DNA of 64,000 nt from Desulfuromonadaceae bacterium (GCA_028687585.1 JAQTZV010000002.1:302901-366900), one strand, 5' to 3'. Shown: positions 35,603 through 44,181, counted from the first letter of the stretch. Notes: a model not told the origin generated them from the letters alone. Program-made: numbers and translations.

Positions 35603-36544
35603 ATGGTTCGATCGTTCAAACCTCACGCGTTTACGAACGTTTTTGAAGCACTGTCAACTGAGTATCTGCAGGGGAAAGAGGAAGTTCTGCGGTTATCAGT
35701 AATTGCTCTTCTCGTCGGTGGCCACATTCTTGTTGAAGATTTGCCCGGTCTTGGCAAAACAACAGTGGCTCTTGCGCTTGCAGGAGTAACCGGACTCTCC
35801 TTCGGCAGGGTGCAATGCACCAGCGACCTCCTCCCGTCTGATATCACCGGGCTATCGATCTTCAACCGCGAAGCGGGGAATTTCAGTTTTCAACCCGGCC
35901 CGATTTTTAACAATATTGTGCTACTTGACGAAATCAACCGTGCTATGCCTCGCACGCAGAGTGCCATGTTGGAAGCTATGGAGGAGAGACGAGTCACTAT
36001 TGAAGGAGTAACGCACCCGCTACCCGATCCGTTTATGGTCTTTGCAACCCAGAACCCCTCTGACCAGAGCGGTACCTTTCTTTTGCCCGAATCGCAACTT
36101 GATCGCTTCCTGATCTGCACCGGCATCGGCTATCCGTCGGAATCGCTTGAGCGGGAAATTATCGCTGGTGGCGGGATTCGCGAACGGATGGCCGGAATGG
36201 TTCCTCTGGTAACGTCCGCTGAAATTATGGCGGCAAAAAGTGCGGTACAAACTGTCTTTCTCTCTGAAAAGGTTCTTTCCTACATTCATAACCTGGTGTT
36301 GACAACCAGGGCGCACAATTTGATATTGACCGGTCTTTCGACCCGGGCTGCCATCAATCTTGCTCAGGCGGCTAAAGCAGCTGCATTTTTAGCGGGTCGT
36401 GATTATGTTGCGCCGGATGATGTCAAGGATATAGCTGTTGCGGTATGTGCCCATCGGCTCGGTATGCGGAGTGAGATGACGGCTATTGACAGGGGAGGGG
36501 TGATACGAACGATCATCGCCGGCATAGCGTTGCCTTTAGTCTGA
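35603..36544 (+). CDS. MoxR-family AAA+ ATPase
   Basis: A 313-residue AAA+ chaperone-like ATPase of the MoxR/RavA group. Walker A is GLGKTTVA (about 50-57). Walker B is NIVLLDEINRA. The sensor and arginine-finger regions include MVFATQNPSDQSGTF and LPESQLDRF. MoxR ATPases usually work with DUF58 (VWA-like) and transglutaminase membrane proteins encoded next to them, as here at 37.5-40.3 kb. The last 18 codons and stop are duplicated 969 bp downstream, on the far side of the hemerythrin gene. Confidence 0.95.
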   Translation: MVRSFKPHAFTNVFEALSTEYLQGKEEVLRLSVIALLVGGHILVEDLPGLGKTTVALALAGVTGLSFGRVQCTSDLLPSDITGLSIFNREAGNFSFQPGPIFNNIVLLDEINRAMPRTQSAMLEAMEERRVTIEGVTHPLPDPFMVFATQNPSDQSGTFLLPESQLDRFLICTGIGYPSESLEREIIAGGGIRERMAGMVPLVTSAEIMAAKSAVQTVFLSEKVLSYIHNLVLTTRAHNLILTGLSTRAAINLAQAAKAAAFLAGRDYVAPDDVKDIAVAVCAHRLGMRSEMTAIDRGGVIRTIIAGIALPLV

Positions 36545-36548
36545 AGAT
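36494..36548 (+). repeat. Direct repeat copy A (tail of moxR)
   Basis: About 55 bp ending just past the moxR stop. It recurs at 37462-37517 with three substitutions and a one-base indel. The pair brackets the bacteriohemerythrin segment, so a duplication accompanied its insertion or capture. Confidence 0.85.
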
Positions 36549-36694
36549 TGACAAGTATAAGAGATTAAATATGGCAGGGCATACAGAGAGTTTCTCTCAA
36601 CCGTTACCTGAGGCCTTTCCACGATTACAAAACACAAATACACACCATTTCTAAAATAACGATCTGTTGCGATGAATGTGTCTTGGAGGATAAA

Positions 36695-37099
36695 ATGAAC
36701 ATTGAGTGGGATGACAGCAATTTGATAGGCATAGAAGAAATTGATGGCCACCATAAAAAACTTATAGAAATGATAAACAAGTCATACTCTCTGATATTGA
36801 AAGAAAATATTCAGATTGAGCTATCACAGTTGTTGGATGAGTTAATTGAATTTGCGAGATACCATTTTGCATCAGAAGAAAAATTAATGCGGCAATATAG
36901 ATACCATAATCTTGACAAGCACATGATTGAATATTTCAATTTTCGCAATAAGTTGCTGAAATATAAGAAAAATTTAATAGACGGAAAAGAGTATGTATCC
37001 ATTGATATTTTTGATTTCATAATGCACTGGTTAATTGATCATGAATTTAAAATGGACTCCGAAATGGGTAGATTTATATGCACAATGCAACGAATATAA
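36695..37099 (+). CDS. Bacteriohemerythrin
   Basis: An oxygen-binding di-iron protein of 134 residues. Ligand motifs are visible: IDGHHKKLIEMIN (first His), ARYHFASEEKLM (His and Glu), LDKHMIEYF (His), and IMHWLIDHEFKMDSEMG (two His and Asp near the C-terminus). It is a four-helix bundle with no signal peptide. GGAGG precedes ATG 36695. The segment is markedly more AT-rich than its neighbours and is bracketed by a duplicated piece of moxR, indicating that it arrived between moxR and the DUF58 gene after that operon formed. Confidence 0.93.
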   Translation: MNIEWDDSNLIGIEEIDGHHKKLIEMINKSYSLILKENIQIELSQLLDELIEFARYHFASEEKLMRQYRYHNLDKHMIEYFNFRNKLLKYKKNLIDGKEYVSIDIFDFIMHWLIDHEFKMDSEMGRFICTMQRI

Positions 37100-37461
37100 G
37101 ATGAGGAGTGGATGTTACTGGTGCTGATACCCTTGACTTCATGTTCAGAAGGTTAATAATGTAACCCTGTGCCTGTTCAGGAGTAATGAACCGTGACCGG
37201 GAAAGGGTAGCTGCCTGGGTGATATGAAGATAGGGGAGGGAATGAGTTTTGGCGGTATTCATGTCTGAACTCTTGAGGAATGTAATTATCTTCGCTTGAG
37301 TGATAACGGTAAGAAGATCTGAAGGAACCCTGAGCCGAATTTGGTAGTGTTCATTCCTGTTTTATACGTGCATAATTCATGTCTCATTTGTGTCGCAAAA
37401 TGTGTACACTAAAGAGAAATAAGGCATGACTAACTAGCCGTTATAACTAATTTTAAACTAA
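37100..37461 (+). other. Non-coding segment between hemerythrin and the DUF58 gene
   Basis: About 360 bp with no ORF that has a plausible ribosome-binding site. A minus-strand open frame (37074-37262) reads SRSRFITPEQAQGYIINLLN, which might be a relic of a coding sequence but is not recognised. The stretch belongs to the inserted segment between the two moxR-tail copies. It must contain any promoter serving the DUF58-transglutaminase genes; TTTTATACGTGCATAAT near 37363-37379 is AT-rich, but no clear promoter can be assigned. Confidence 0.35.
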
Positions 37462-37517
37462 GGAGCGGGTGATACGGACGATCATCGCCGGCATAGCGTT
37501 GACTTTGGTCTGAAGAT
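37462..37517 (+). repeat. Direct repeat copy B (duplicated moxR tail ahead of DUF58 gene)
   Basis: Near-identical to 36494-36548. It preserves a short frame GTG ATA CGG...GTC TGA (37469-37513) with AAGGAG upstream. The stop of this mini-ORF overlaps the CTG that begins the DUF58 reading frame, so the duplication may keep a translation-coupling context. Confidence 0.8.
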
Positions 37518-38376
37518 CAGCACTTCCGGAGCGCTCTACGTTCTCGTTACGCTCCTGATTGGTTTTGCTGCGGTCAACACCGGTAATAACCTGCTCTTCC
37601 TGGTTGTGTCCGGCCTACTGGCATTCATGTCGGTAACCGGTCTGGCCGGAATGTATAACATCAAAAAATTGATTCCCGATCTCATCCCTCCTGAAGAAAT
37701 TTATGCCGGAATACCGGCTCCATTCCGTCTGTCAGTAAAAAATTCCAAACGGATTATTCCCTCTTTCCTGATCTCTCTTGCGTACCATACCGGCCAATCC
37801 CTTGTATTCCCGGTTGTCCCCAATAATGCGACGCGCAACGATTCGATCTTACTCACGTTTAACCGGAGGGGAGCGGTGCCGGTCGGCAGAATTACCCTCA
37901 GCTCGCCGTATCCGGTCGGTTTTTTCAGGCGTTACTGGAGTTTTGATATTATTGACACCGTGACAGTTTTTCCCCGTCCAATAGCCTCTTTGTTGAGCGG
38001 CAGCGGGAATGAGTCTTTGGCTGCAGGGGGCGGCTTTCGTCGCGCGAGAGGGCTGAGTGGAGAACTGGAGCGGATTTATCCCTATTCCGGTTCGGAGCCG
38101 CTCCGCATGATTCATTGGAAACATTCGGCCCGCAGTCTCGATTTTCTGGTCAAGGGCTTTGGACGCAGTGTGGCTGCTCCATTGATAATTAATCCGGATC
38201 TCATGTCCGGGCAGGGGCTTGAAGAACGATTGTCCCGGGCTGCCTGGCTGATTCAGCGGTGGGTGCGAGAACGTCCGGTCGGGATGATTCTCGGTGACCG
38301 GGTACTTTCTGCCGGAATCGGTAAGCAGCACGGCCTGCTGCTGCTGAAAGAATTGGCGTTATATGATAGCAATTAG
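37510..38376 (+). CDS. DUF58 domain protein (MoxR partner), probable CTG start
   Basis: Membrane-anchored DUF58 protein that pairs with MoxR ATPases. From CTG 37510 the product (288 aa) begins KISTSGALYVLVTLLIGF and then AAVNTGNNLLFLVV, the two N-terminal membrane helices and NTGNN loop normal for the family. The signature HWKHSARSLDFLVKGF lies in the C-terminal half. No ATG, GTG or TTG lies in this frame before GTG 37606, and starting there would remove the first helix. The CTG overlaps a TGA stop (CTGA) in both the original and duplicated moxR tail, so CTG initiation by coupling is inferred. Overlaps the transglutaminase gene by 14 bp. Confidence 0.8.
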   Translation: MKISTSGALYVLVTLLIGFAAVNTGNNLLFLVVSGLLAFMSVTGLAGMYNIKKLIPDLIPPEEIYAGIPAPFRLSVKNSKRIIPSFLISLAYHTGQSLVFPVVPNNATRNDSILLTFNRRGAVPVGRITLSSPYPVGFFRRYWSFDIIDTVTVFPRPIASLLSGSGNESLAAGGGFRRARGLSGELERIYPYSGSEPLRMIHWKHSARSLDFLVKGFGRSVAAPLIINPDLMSGQGLEERLSRAAWLIQRWVRERPVGMILGDRVLSAGIGKQHGLLLLKELALYDSN

Positions 38377-40291
38377 AAAGCTGGCAGTCATATTAACGTA
38401 CGCCATCGGCTGTTGCGGAATGCTGCCGCTTCTCCCCTGGCTGTCAACCTTCCCTCGTCTCGCTCTGGCGTGCGGCATACTGTCGGGCCTCTGGCAGGAG
38501 CGCAGGGGGATCTGGCAGTTGAAGCCATGGATGCAGAACGTTGCGATTGTCCCGGTTTTTTTCTATTACGCACTCCAATTCAGTCGTAGTAACCCGGCTG
38601 AACCGGTTGTCAGCGTGCTGACGATTATGCTTGCAGTAAGGCTCAGCGGTGAAAAAACGGTTCGATACTGTTTGCAGATTTATGCCCTCTCAATGTTCTG
38701 TCTTGCCTCTTCTTCACTGTTTGATCTCAGCCCTGTCTTTTTGATCTACCTCGGATTGCTTCTTTTTATGGTGGCTCTAGCCCTTGTATTGCTGACATTT
38801 CATGATCAAAACCCGGCAATGGCGGTGACGAAAGCAGACCTGAAAAGGATTGTTTTCTCCGGCATATTGATGCCGCTCCTGGCGGTTCCACTCCTGCTGT
38901 TATTTTTCCCGATCATGCCGCGTACCCAGTTGCCGCTTTGGAACTTTCTCATGCCGCCGGTCACACGTACGTCCGGCTATTCAGATACGGTTCAGCCGGG
39001 CAGCCAAAGCAGCATAACTGAATCACGAGCGCTTGTTTTCCGGGCAGAAATGATTCGTCAGCTTCAGCCGCAGTTGTATTGGCGTGGCACTGTATTTAAC
39101 CGTACCGATGGCAACAAATGGACCCGCACAAGCCAAATTCCGGCTGAACTAATGCAGTTTACCGGCCGGTCAGTCATGCAGACGATATATCAGGAGCCAT
39201 CTGTACACCGTACTCTGTTTGCACTTGACCGGCCAGCAGCGCTTACTCAGCACCGCATGTCACAGTCGCCGGATGGAGTGTTTGAGCTATGGAGGCTTTC
39301 CGGCAAGCGTGTGAGTTATGCTGCAGAGTCACAGATGAACGGAGTAATTCAGCAACGTAATGCAATCAATAGAAAATTTTACCTACAACTTCCGGATCAT
39401 ATTCCGGATCGAATACAGGCACTTGCCAGAAAGTCCATGCTCTCCGGAGAAGATGATCGAACCAAAGTTGCGTTGCTTGAAAAATACTTCAGAAACGGTA
39501 ACTATCTCTACTCTACAAAAGAGTTGGCAACCGGTGACAGAGCTCTGGAGCTGTTTCTCTTTGATAAGAAACAGGGGCACTGTGAGTTTTTTGCTTCATC
39601 ATTTGCATTATTACTGCGTATTGCCGGTGTGCCGTGCCGATTGGTTGGCGGATATCTTGGAGGCGATTTTAATCAGATAGGAGGCTATTATTTTGTTACC
39701 GAAGATAATGCCCACGTTTGGGTGGAAGCGTATATTAACGGGAGCGGGTGGGTGAGAATCGATCCCAGCGGTTTTGCTGCAAATGCCGGGGAAGTTTGGA
39801 CGAATAACAGGCCACGAAACTTTATGCTTCAAGCTTCCATGGCATTTGATTCATTTAATCACGCATGGAACCGTCTTGTTATTGCATACGACTTTGAGCA
39901 GCAGATGAATGTTGCCGGTAGAGTCAGTTCACAGATACAAAAGATTAATCCATCAATCATCTTACGCAGTTTACTTCCCTATACGGTCGGAACTCTACTG
40001 ATTGCCGGTATTTTGTTACTTGTCAAACGCTCATTGATATTTCGACCCCGGGAGCAGCGCATCCTGCAAAGCTTTTTGCAAACGGTGGAACGCACGTTCT
40101 GTATTTCAACAGGGGAGGGTAGCGTTGGATTGTTTGAGTTGTCTGCAGAAGCGGATAATATGTATGTATCCGACTTTGTTACTATCTATGCCGGAGCCGT
40201 CTATCATGACCGTCGTCTGACAGATGATGAGTATCTTCGTTTACAGCATATTCTTAGGGACTTGAAGGGAATAATACCAAAAAAATCTTGA
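38363..40291 (+). CDS. TgpA-type transglutaminase-like membrane protein (DUF3488)
   Basis: A 642-residue inner-membrane protein. Several N-terminal helices (about 5-190, DUF3488) precede a periplasmic transglutaminase-like domain with Cys in GHCEFFASSFALLLRIAGVPCRLVGGY, His in DNAHVWVEAYI and Asp in WVRIDPSG. A further membrane helix (about 550-570) and a short cytoplasmic tail follow. Pseudomonas TgpA is the described relative. It is the third member of the MoxR-DUF58-transglutaminase set. tRNA-His follows. Confidence 0.93.
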   Translation: MIAIRKLAVILTYAIGCCGMLPLLPWLSTFPRLALACGILSGLWQERRGIWQLKPWMQNVAIVPVFFYYALQFSRSNPAEPVVSVLTIMLAVRLSGEKTVRYCLQIYALSMFCLASSSLFDLSPVFLIYLGLLLFMVALALVLLTFHDQNPAMAVTKADLKRIVFSGILMPLLAVPLLLLFFPIMPRTQLPLWNFLMPPVTRTSGYSDTVQPGSQSSITESRALVFRAEMIRQLQPQLYWRGTVFNRTDGNKWTRTSQIPAELMQFTGRSVMQTIYQEPSVHRTLFALDRPAALTQHRMSQSPDGVFELWRLSGKRVSYAAESQMNGVIQQRNAINRKFYLQLPDHIPDRIQALARKSMLSGEDDRTKVALLEKYFRNGNYLYSTKELATGDRALELFLFDKKQGHCEFFASSFALLLRIAGVPCRLVGGYLGGDFNQIGGYYFVTEDNAHVWVEAYINGSGWVRIDPSGFAANAGEVWTNNRPRNFMLQASMAFDSFNHAWNRLVIAYDFEQQMNVAGRVSSQIQKINPSIILRSLLPYTVGTLLIAGILLLVKRSLIFRPREQRILQSFLQTVERTFCISTGEGSVGLFELSAEADNMYVSDFVTIYAGAVYHDRRLTDDEYLRLQHILRDLKGIIPKKS

Positions 40292-40317
40292 CTTTAAAGT
40301 CAAAAATAGGCTATTAA
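40288..40317 (+). promoter_or_regulatory. Candidate promoter of tRNA-His, overlapping a palindrome
   Basis: TTGACT (40288-40293) and TATTAA (40312-40317) are spaced 18 bp apart. Transcription would start about 8 nt before the tRNA. The -35 lies in a perfect 16-bp palindrome TTGACTTT/AAAGTCAA (40288-40303), which could also be a binding site. Confidence 0.5.
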
Positions 40318-40331
40318 GTCTATTCTCATAT

Positions 40332-40408
40332 GGTGGCTGTGGTGAAGCGGTTAACACGTGCGACTGTGACTCGCATATTCGAGGGTTCGATACCCTCCAG
40401 CCACCCCA
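40332..40408 (+). tRNA. tRNA-His (anticodon GTG)
   Basis: Acceptor stem GTGGCTG/CAGCCAC with the extra 5' G (G-1, 40332) opposite C73 that identifies tRNA-His. There is a D-arm with GGTGAAGCGGTTAACAC, an anticodon loop CTGTGAC containing GTG, and a T-arm GAGGGTTCGATACCCTC. The 3' CCA is encoded (40406-40408). Confidence 0.97.
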
Positions 40409-40452
40409 ATAATATTTATAACCTGCTGTAAAATAGCAGATTATTTTCGATA

Positions 40453-40510
40453 AAAAAGGCTTTTTCGTGTCTGGTACGCATTTTAGTACGCACGGAGAAG
40501 CCTTTTTGTT
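40453..40510 (+). terminator. Intrinsic terminator after tRNA-His
   Basis: AAAAAGGCTT-TTTCGTG (40453-40469) pairs with CACGGAGAAGCCTTTTT (40491-40507), a long stem with a mismatch and an inner TACG-rich loop, ending in five T. It is nearly symmetrical and could act in both directions. Confidence 0.75.
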
Positions 40511-40686
40511 ATATCTAGCCAAACAAAATAAGATTGAGTATAGTGTGGCAACCAAATCGTGGAGCCTGTTTGCGTATAACAGAAACGATAAACGGTTGCC
40601 ATTCTCAAAAGGGTAGTCTGGACAAGCTTATAACAGAGGTCGATAAGGATTCGACTGGCATTTTTTGGGGATAGTTGAGGAATCAA

Positions 40687-41016
40687 GTGGCAGAAACATA
40701 CATCACGGACATAACGCATTACCTTGATGAAGAAGGTGATATTGCAATTGAATATGGGGCTGGACTTCGCTTTGCAGAATATTTGACAGCAATCATATCT
40801 ATGATATCTCATCCACAACCAGTACCAGAAGAGTTCAATGTGAAGTGTAGATGCAGACCAAATAGGAAACCGTGCAAGGGGATCATTATGGGTGGGACTG
40901 ATCCAGATACAGGCGTGATCATTTGGTGGTGTCCAGAGTGCCATGTGAATGGATTCATCAGTAATTGGCAAGGCACGATGTGGGATTTATCTGAAGCTGA
41001 TGGTGCTGTTCATTGA
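40687..41016 (+). CDS. Hypothetical protein with CxC...C / CPEC zinc-ribbon-like motif
   Basis: Unrecognised. From GTG 40687 (GAGG seven bases upstream) the product has 109 residues; an in-frame TTG at 40675 is the alternative. Its N-terminal half is acidic (THYLDEEGDIAIEYGAGLRF). Its C-terminal half carries KCRCRPNRKPCKG and WWCPECHVNGFISNWQG, compatible with a zinc ribbon. Composition is more AT-rich than the flanking operons. It lies just downstream of a tRNA gene, a frequent entry point for mobile DNA, but no integrase is visible. Confidence 0.55.
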   Translation: MAETYITDITHYLDEEGDIAIEYGAGLRFAEYLTAIISMISHPQPVPEEFNVKCRCRPNRKPCKGIIMGGTDPDTGVIIWWCPECHVNGFISNWQGTMWDLSEADGAVH

Positions 41017-41076
41017 TATTGTATTGCAGAAGATGACCTTATTTTAACCAATCTAGCAGACAAACGTGGAAATATT

Positions 41077-41922
41077 ATGACAGAATTTATGGGCCAAAAC
41101 AATGAGCGGCTGAATCAGTTGCTTTCTCAACCAATTGATGTACCAGTTTTTCATGAAGTTGCATTGCGCTTGCTACAAATGATGAACGGCCACTCTTACA
41201 GAATTGAGGAAGCAATAAAATTAGTAAATGAAGATACTGCATTAGCTGCTGAAATGCTTAAACACGCAAATACTTCCTACAATTCAGGTAAGTCTCCAAT
41301 TACTACCATCAAAAATGCTATTGTTAGACTTGGATCTCAACAGATCGTGAATCTTGCGTTTACAGCAAGTATGGCAAACAATATATCTAGTAATCCAATT
41401 ATTAACACACATTTAAAAAATCTTTGGTATCACAGTCATGCTGTAGCTATTACTAGTTCTTGGCTTATATTACAGATTGGACATGATAATAATGATGCCG
41501 ATTTAAATGCAGATGAAGCATATCTCGCAGGTTTGTTACACATAATTGGAAAGCTGTATCTGTTGAAGTCAATGGATTGTTTGTTTGCGTCTGGTAAATT
41601 GCAGAATGAACTATCTTTTATTGATGAAATTATTAAGGAACATAATATTCAGCAAGGTATTAGAGTAATACAGTATTGGAATATTCCTGAGATTTATTCA
41701 AACTCTGTAGCAAGACATATTGACGATAATTGGAAGTGTGGAACTAATGATTATTTAGTAGCTGCTGTTAGATTATCCTGCAAAATTCATAATTACGTTA
41801 GACAGGGTATAGTTCTAACTGAAACTTGTGAAGCCTTTGATCAAGTTAAAGATGAATTATCCTTGTTAAAACTGAATGATGTAAACTATGTGTATAATTT
41901 TGTAAAAATGATATCTGATTAA
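41077..41922 (+). CDS. HDOD domain protein
   Basis: A 281-residue cytosolic protein with an HDOD domain (about 15-215): FHEVALRLLQMMNGHSYRIEEAIKLVNEDTALAAEMLKHANT, then YNSGKSPITTIKNAIVRLGSQQIVNLAF. HDOD domains are catalytically inactive HD-like modules found in bacterial signalling and stress pathways. AT-rich codon choice and lack of a strong Shine-Dalgarno distinguish it from neighbours. It stands 60 bp after the zinc-ribbon protein gene, and transfer with it is possible. Confidence 0.88.
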   Translation: MTEFMGQNNERLNQLLSQPIDVPVFHEVALRLLQMMNGHSYRIEEAIKLVNEDTALAAEMLKHANTSYNSGKSPITTIKNAIVRLGSQQIVNLAFTASMANNISSNPIINTHLKNLWYHSHAVAITSSWLILQIGHDNNDADLNADEAYLAGLLHIIGKLYLLKSMDCLFASGKLQNELSFIDEIIKEHNIQQGIRVIQYWNIPEIYSNSVARHIDDNWKCGTNDYLVAAVRLSCKIHNYVRQGIVLTETCEAFDQVKDELSLLKLNDVNYVYNFVKMISD

Positions 41923-42077
41923 ATTGAAGTCATATGAGCTTCTTGCAAATAGTCTTTGAATTACCTGGCAATCCTCATTGCTGCTGTGTACGGTTTGATT
42001 ACAGATTTAAAGGATGTTAAAGCCGTTTTTTGCATCCTGATATTATGAAAAGCACCTGATTCATGAGAGGAAGGCAG

Positions 42078-42212
42078 ATGATTCAACAAGTTGTGTCCGG
42101 TAGGCAAGCCGGTACAGGCCGGTTTGGAGTGGGGACTGCGCTGGAATCTGGTATTCCGGTTGGAGAGTATTGTCTAATAGTGCTGTTTCGGTTTACCGGT
42201 AGTAGGCGATGA
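42078..42212 (+). CDS. Small ORF (44 aa) translationally coupled to the rhomboid gene
   Basis: ATG 42078 is preceded by a very strong AGAGGAAGG, and the frame runs to a TGA that overlaps the rhomboid start as ATGA (42209-42212). The product MIQQVVSGRQAGTGRFG continues to VGEYCLIVLFRFTGSRR and resembles nothing I know. The rhomboid ATG itself has no good Shine-Dalgarno, so this reading frame may serve mainly to deliver ribosomes. Whether the peptide has a function is unknown. Confidence 0.45.
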   Translation: MIQQVVSGRQAGTGRFGVGTALESGIPVGEYCLIVLFRFTGSRR

Positions 42213-43024
42213 CCCAACGGGCAATCCTTTGTCCGCGTTGCCGGAAGTTAATCGGCAGTGAAGAGGCCGTTTGTTCCTGGTGCGGTACTGGTCGCGCAGC
42301 TCCGTGGTGGCAGTTTATGAACTGGACACGGAGTAATCTGGATGGCGACTGGCTTGTAAAAACTCTCATAACGGCCAATGTACTCTTTTTTGCCGTTTCA
42401 CTGGTATTGAGTACCAGATTAGGAGATATCGGCAGCTTTCTCTCACCGGGTCAAGCCAGTCTTATGCTTTTAGGAGCAACCGGTACCTATCCGATCGATC
42501 ATTTCGGTCGGCTCTGGACGGTGATCAGCGCCAGCTACCTTCATGGCGGCATACTCCACCTTATCTTCAACCTGATGGCCTTGAAACAACTTGCCCCCCT
42601 GACAACCAGCGAGTATGGCGCCAGCCGTATGTTTACCATCTACACTCTGGGAGGTGTCATAGGCTACATCATCTCGTACCTGGCAGGAGTGCCATTTACT
42701 ATCGGTGCCTCAGCGGCGGTATGCAGTCTGATAGGTGCTCTGCTCTTTTATGGTAAAAGCAGAGGCGGCGCGTACGGCAGTTCTGTTTACAGTGAGGTAA
42801 AGGGTTGGGTTATCAGTCTGTTTGTCTTCGGCCTGATATTTCCGGGTATTAATAACTGGGGTCATGGGGGCGGGATACTCGGCGGCATCGTTATCGGAGC
42901 CCTCATCGGCTACACTGAACGTCGCAAAGAAGGCAATTTTGATCATGCGCTGGCACTTCTCTGTGGTATGGCAACAGTCGGAATTTTGGGATGGGCTACA
43001 GTGAGGGCATTTATCTATGGCTGA
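42209..43024 (+). CDS. Rhomboid-family intramembrane serine protease with zinc-ribbon N-terminus
   Basis: A 271-residue polytopic membrane protease. A cytoplasmic zinc ribbon (CPRCRKLIGSEEAVCSWCG, about 8-26) precedes six or more helices. The HGGILHLIFNLMAL motif is the rhomboid L1/TM2 signature. GASAAVCSLIG holds the catalytic serine (GxSx) and NNWGHGGGILGG the catalytic histidine. Substrates are unknown. The gene starts inside the stop of a 44-codon ORF. Confidence 0.93.
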   Translation: MTQRAILCPRCRKLIGSEEAVCSWCGTGRAAPWWQFMNWTRSNLDGDWLVKTLITANVLFFAVSLVLSTRLGDIGSFLSPGQASLMLLGATGTYPIDHFGRLWTVISASYLHGGILHLIFNLMALKQLAPLTTSEYGASRMFTIYTLGGVIGYIISYLAGVPFTIGASAAVCSLIGALLFYGKSRGGAYGSSVYSEVKGWVISLFVFGLIFPGINNWGHGGGILGGIVIGALIGYTERRKEGNFDHALALLCGMATVGILGWATVRAFIYG

Positions 43025-43102
43025 ATTTCTGAAAACGCCAACACAAAATTCAGAAATTACTGGTTATATGTACTACGAGCAACTACAGGGAGTTTTCTAT
43101 AA

Positions 43103-43672
43103 ATGACCTGCCCATTCTGCAAAGAAAACATTCTTGACGGTGCAATCAAGTGCAAGTATTGCGGATCAATGCTCAACCTTGATCCGTACAATACGATTAG
43201 CGTAGATACAATCACTGCTGACGAAATTCGAGCCTTTGTGGGTAATAATGCGTATTACTACATCCGGAGTTTTTCCAAGTTCACCATCATGGGACGAGAG
43301 AAGTTTTGTGTTACCTGGAATTGGAACTGCTTCGGCTTCACATTCCTGTGGATGCTCTACCGGAAGATGTACGCGCTTGCGCTGGTAACCTTCATTGTCT
43401 TCTGTATCCCGGGCGTAAATGTTCTGTTACATATCGGAGCAGGGATGATTGGGAACTACCTGTACTACCGGCATGTCAAAGCAAAGATTAGTGAAACACG
43501 GTTTACGCAGTCGCCACAAAATATTATACCGGTCCTTCAAGAGATGGGGGGAGTACATGCATGGGTTGTAACGGCCGGGATCATCATAAGTATTCTTATG
43601 GTGATACTTTTTGCTGTCTTCTTTTCTACCATGATTGCCACTATGGGGCATTTCGTTGGAATGACGATATGA
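43103..43672 (+). CDS. Zinc-ribbon membrane protein, DUF2628-like
   Basis: A 189-residue protein with an N-terminal CPFCKENILDGAIKCKYCG zinc ribbon (about 3-21), a soluble segment, then membrane helices around WNWNCFGFTFLWMLYRKMYALALVTFIVFC and VVTAGIIISILMVILFAVFF. The WLLYRKMY-type element is typical of DUF2628 proteins. Function is unknown. It shares with the preceding rhomboid gene the zinc-ribbon-plus-membrane design and strand, 78 bp apart. Confidence 0.7.
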   Translation: MTCPFCKENILDGAIKCKYCGSMLNLDPYNTISVDTITADEIRAFVGNNAYYYIRSFSKFTIMGREKFCVTWNWNCFGFTFLWMLYRKMYALALVTFIVFCIPGVNVLLHIGAGMIGNYLYYRHVKAKISETRFTQSPQNIIPVLQEMGGVHAWVVTAGIIISILMVILFAVFFSTMIATMGHFVGMTI

Positions 43673-43770
43673 TAATTTGCAGAGTGAGACCTCGGAAATG
43701 CTGGTCATCATTTATGCGGTCACAGTATTGGCTGCCAAATGAGGAGAAGGGAAGCCACGGTATTGCTCCT

Positions 43771-44148
43771 TCATGGCGACCATTTGGAATTAGGACCATA
43801 GAGGCTCAATAAAAATTTGTATAATTGTTGTCCTTCATTGCGAGTCAGTTCCCCATTCAACATCCGTGTCTTTTTGGTAATCATTGATGATACAGCGTCC
43901 TTGTATTCTGATGCACTTAACGTAAACCAATTATTTAGGCCGCTGTTAATTCTTTTTATACTGTGACACCCGGTACAATTTTTGATTATCACCGCGTTGT
44001 TGTTAACATATTCAAACGACAACTTGCTGGTATTGCTACTTGTTTTCGGATTGCTTTCTGATACGGTTATCTGTTTCGACTCTTGAGCAAGAGCAAGTGA
44101 TGTTATTAACATTGCTCCCAGTACGCTGATGATTAGTATTGGTTTCAT
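43771..44148 (-). CDS. Secreted mono-haem c-type cytochrome-like protein
   Basis: A 125-residue protein with a signal peptide (KPILIISVLGAMLITSLALAQ) and one haem-attachment motif, CTGCH (NCTGCHSIKRINSG, about 62-75). Met residues in SSMITKKTRMLNGE could be the sixth ligand. It resembles small periplasmic class I cytochromes. ATG 44148 is preferred to 44178 because AAAAGGTCATC precedes it and the signal peptide then starts properly. A strong hairpin lies in its leader. Confidence 0.75.
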   Translation of the reverse strand: MKPILIISVLGAMLITSLALAQESKQITVSESNPKTSSNTSKLSFEYVNNNAVIIKNCTGCHSIKRINSGLNNWFTLSASEYKDAVSSMITKKTRMLNGELTRNEGQQLYKFLLSLYGPNSKWSP

Positions 44149-44181
44149 GATGACCTTTTTCCTGAAAGCTATCTCCACAAA

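Noticed and set aside
37074..37262. Minus-strand 62-codon frame downstream of hemerythrin
   Set aside because: It is partly antisense to hemerythrin and lacks a Shine-Dalgarno; mentioned only as possible relic sequence.
40332..42208. Integrative element at tRNA-His
   Set aside because: No integrase gene and no second copy of the tRNA 3' end is visible downstream in the window, so attachment sites cannot be proposed.
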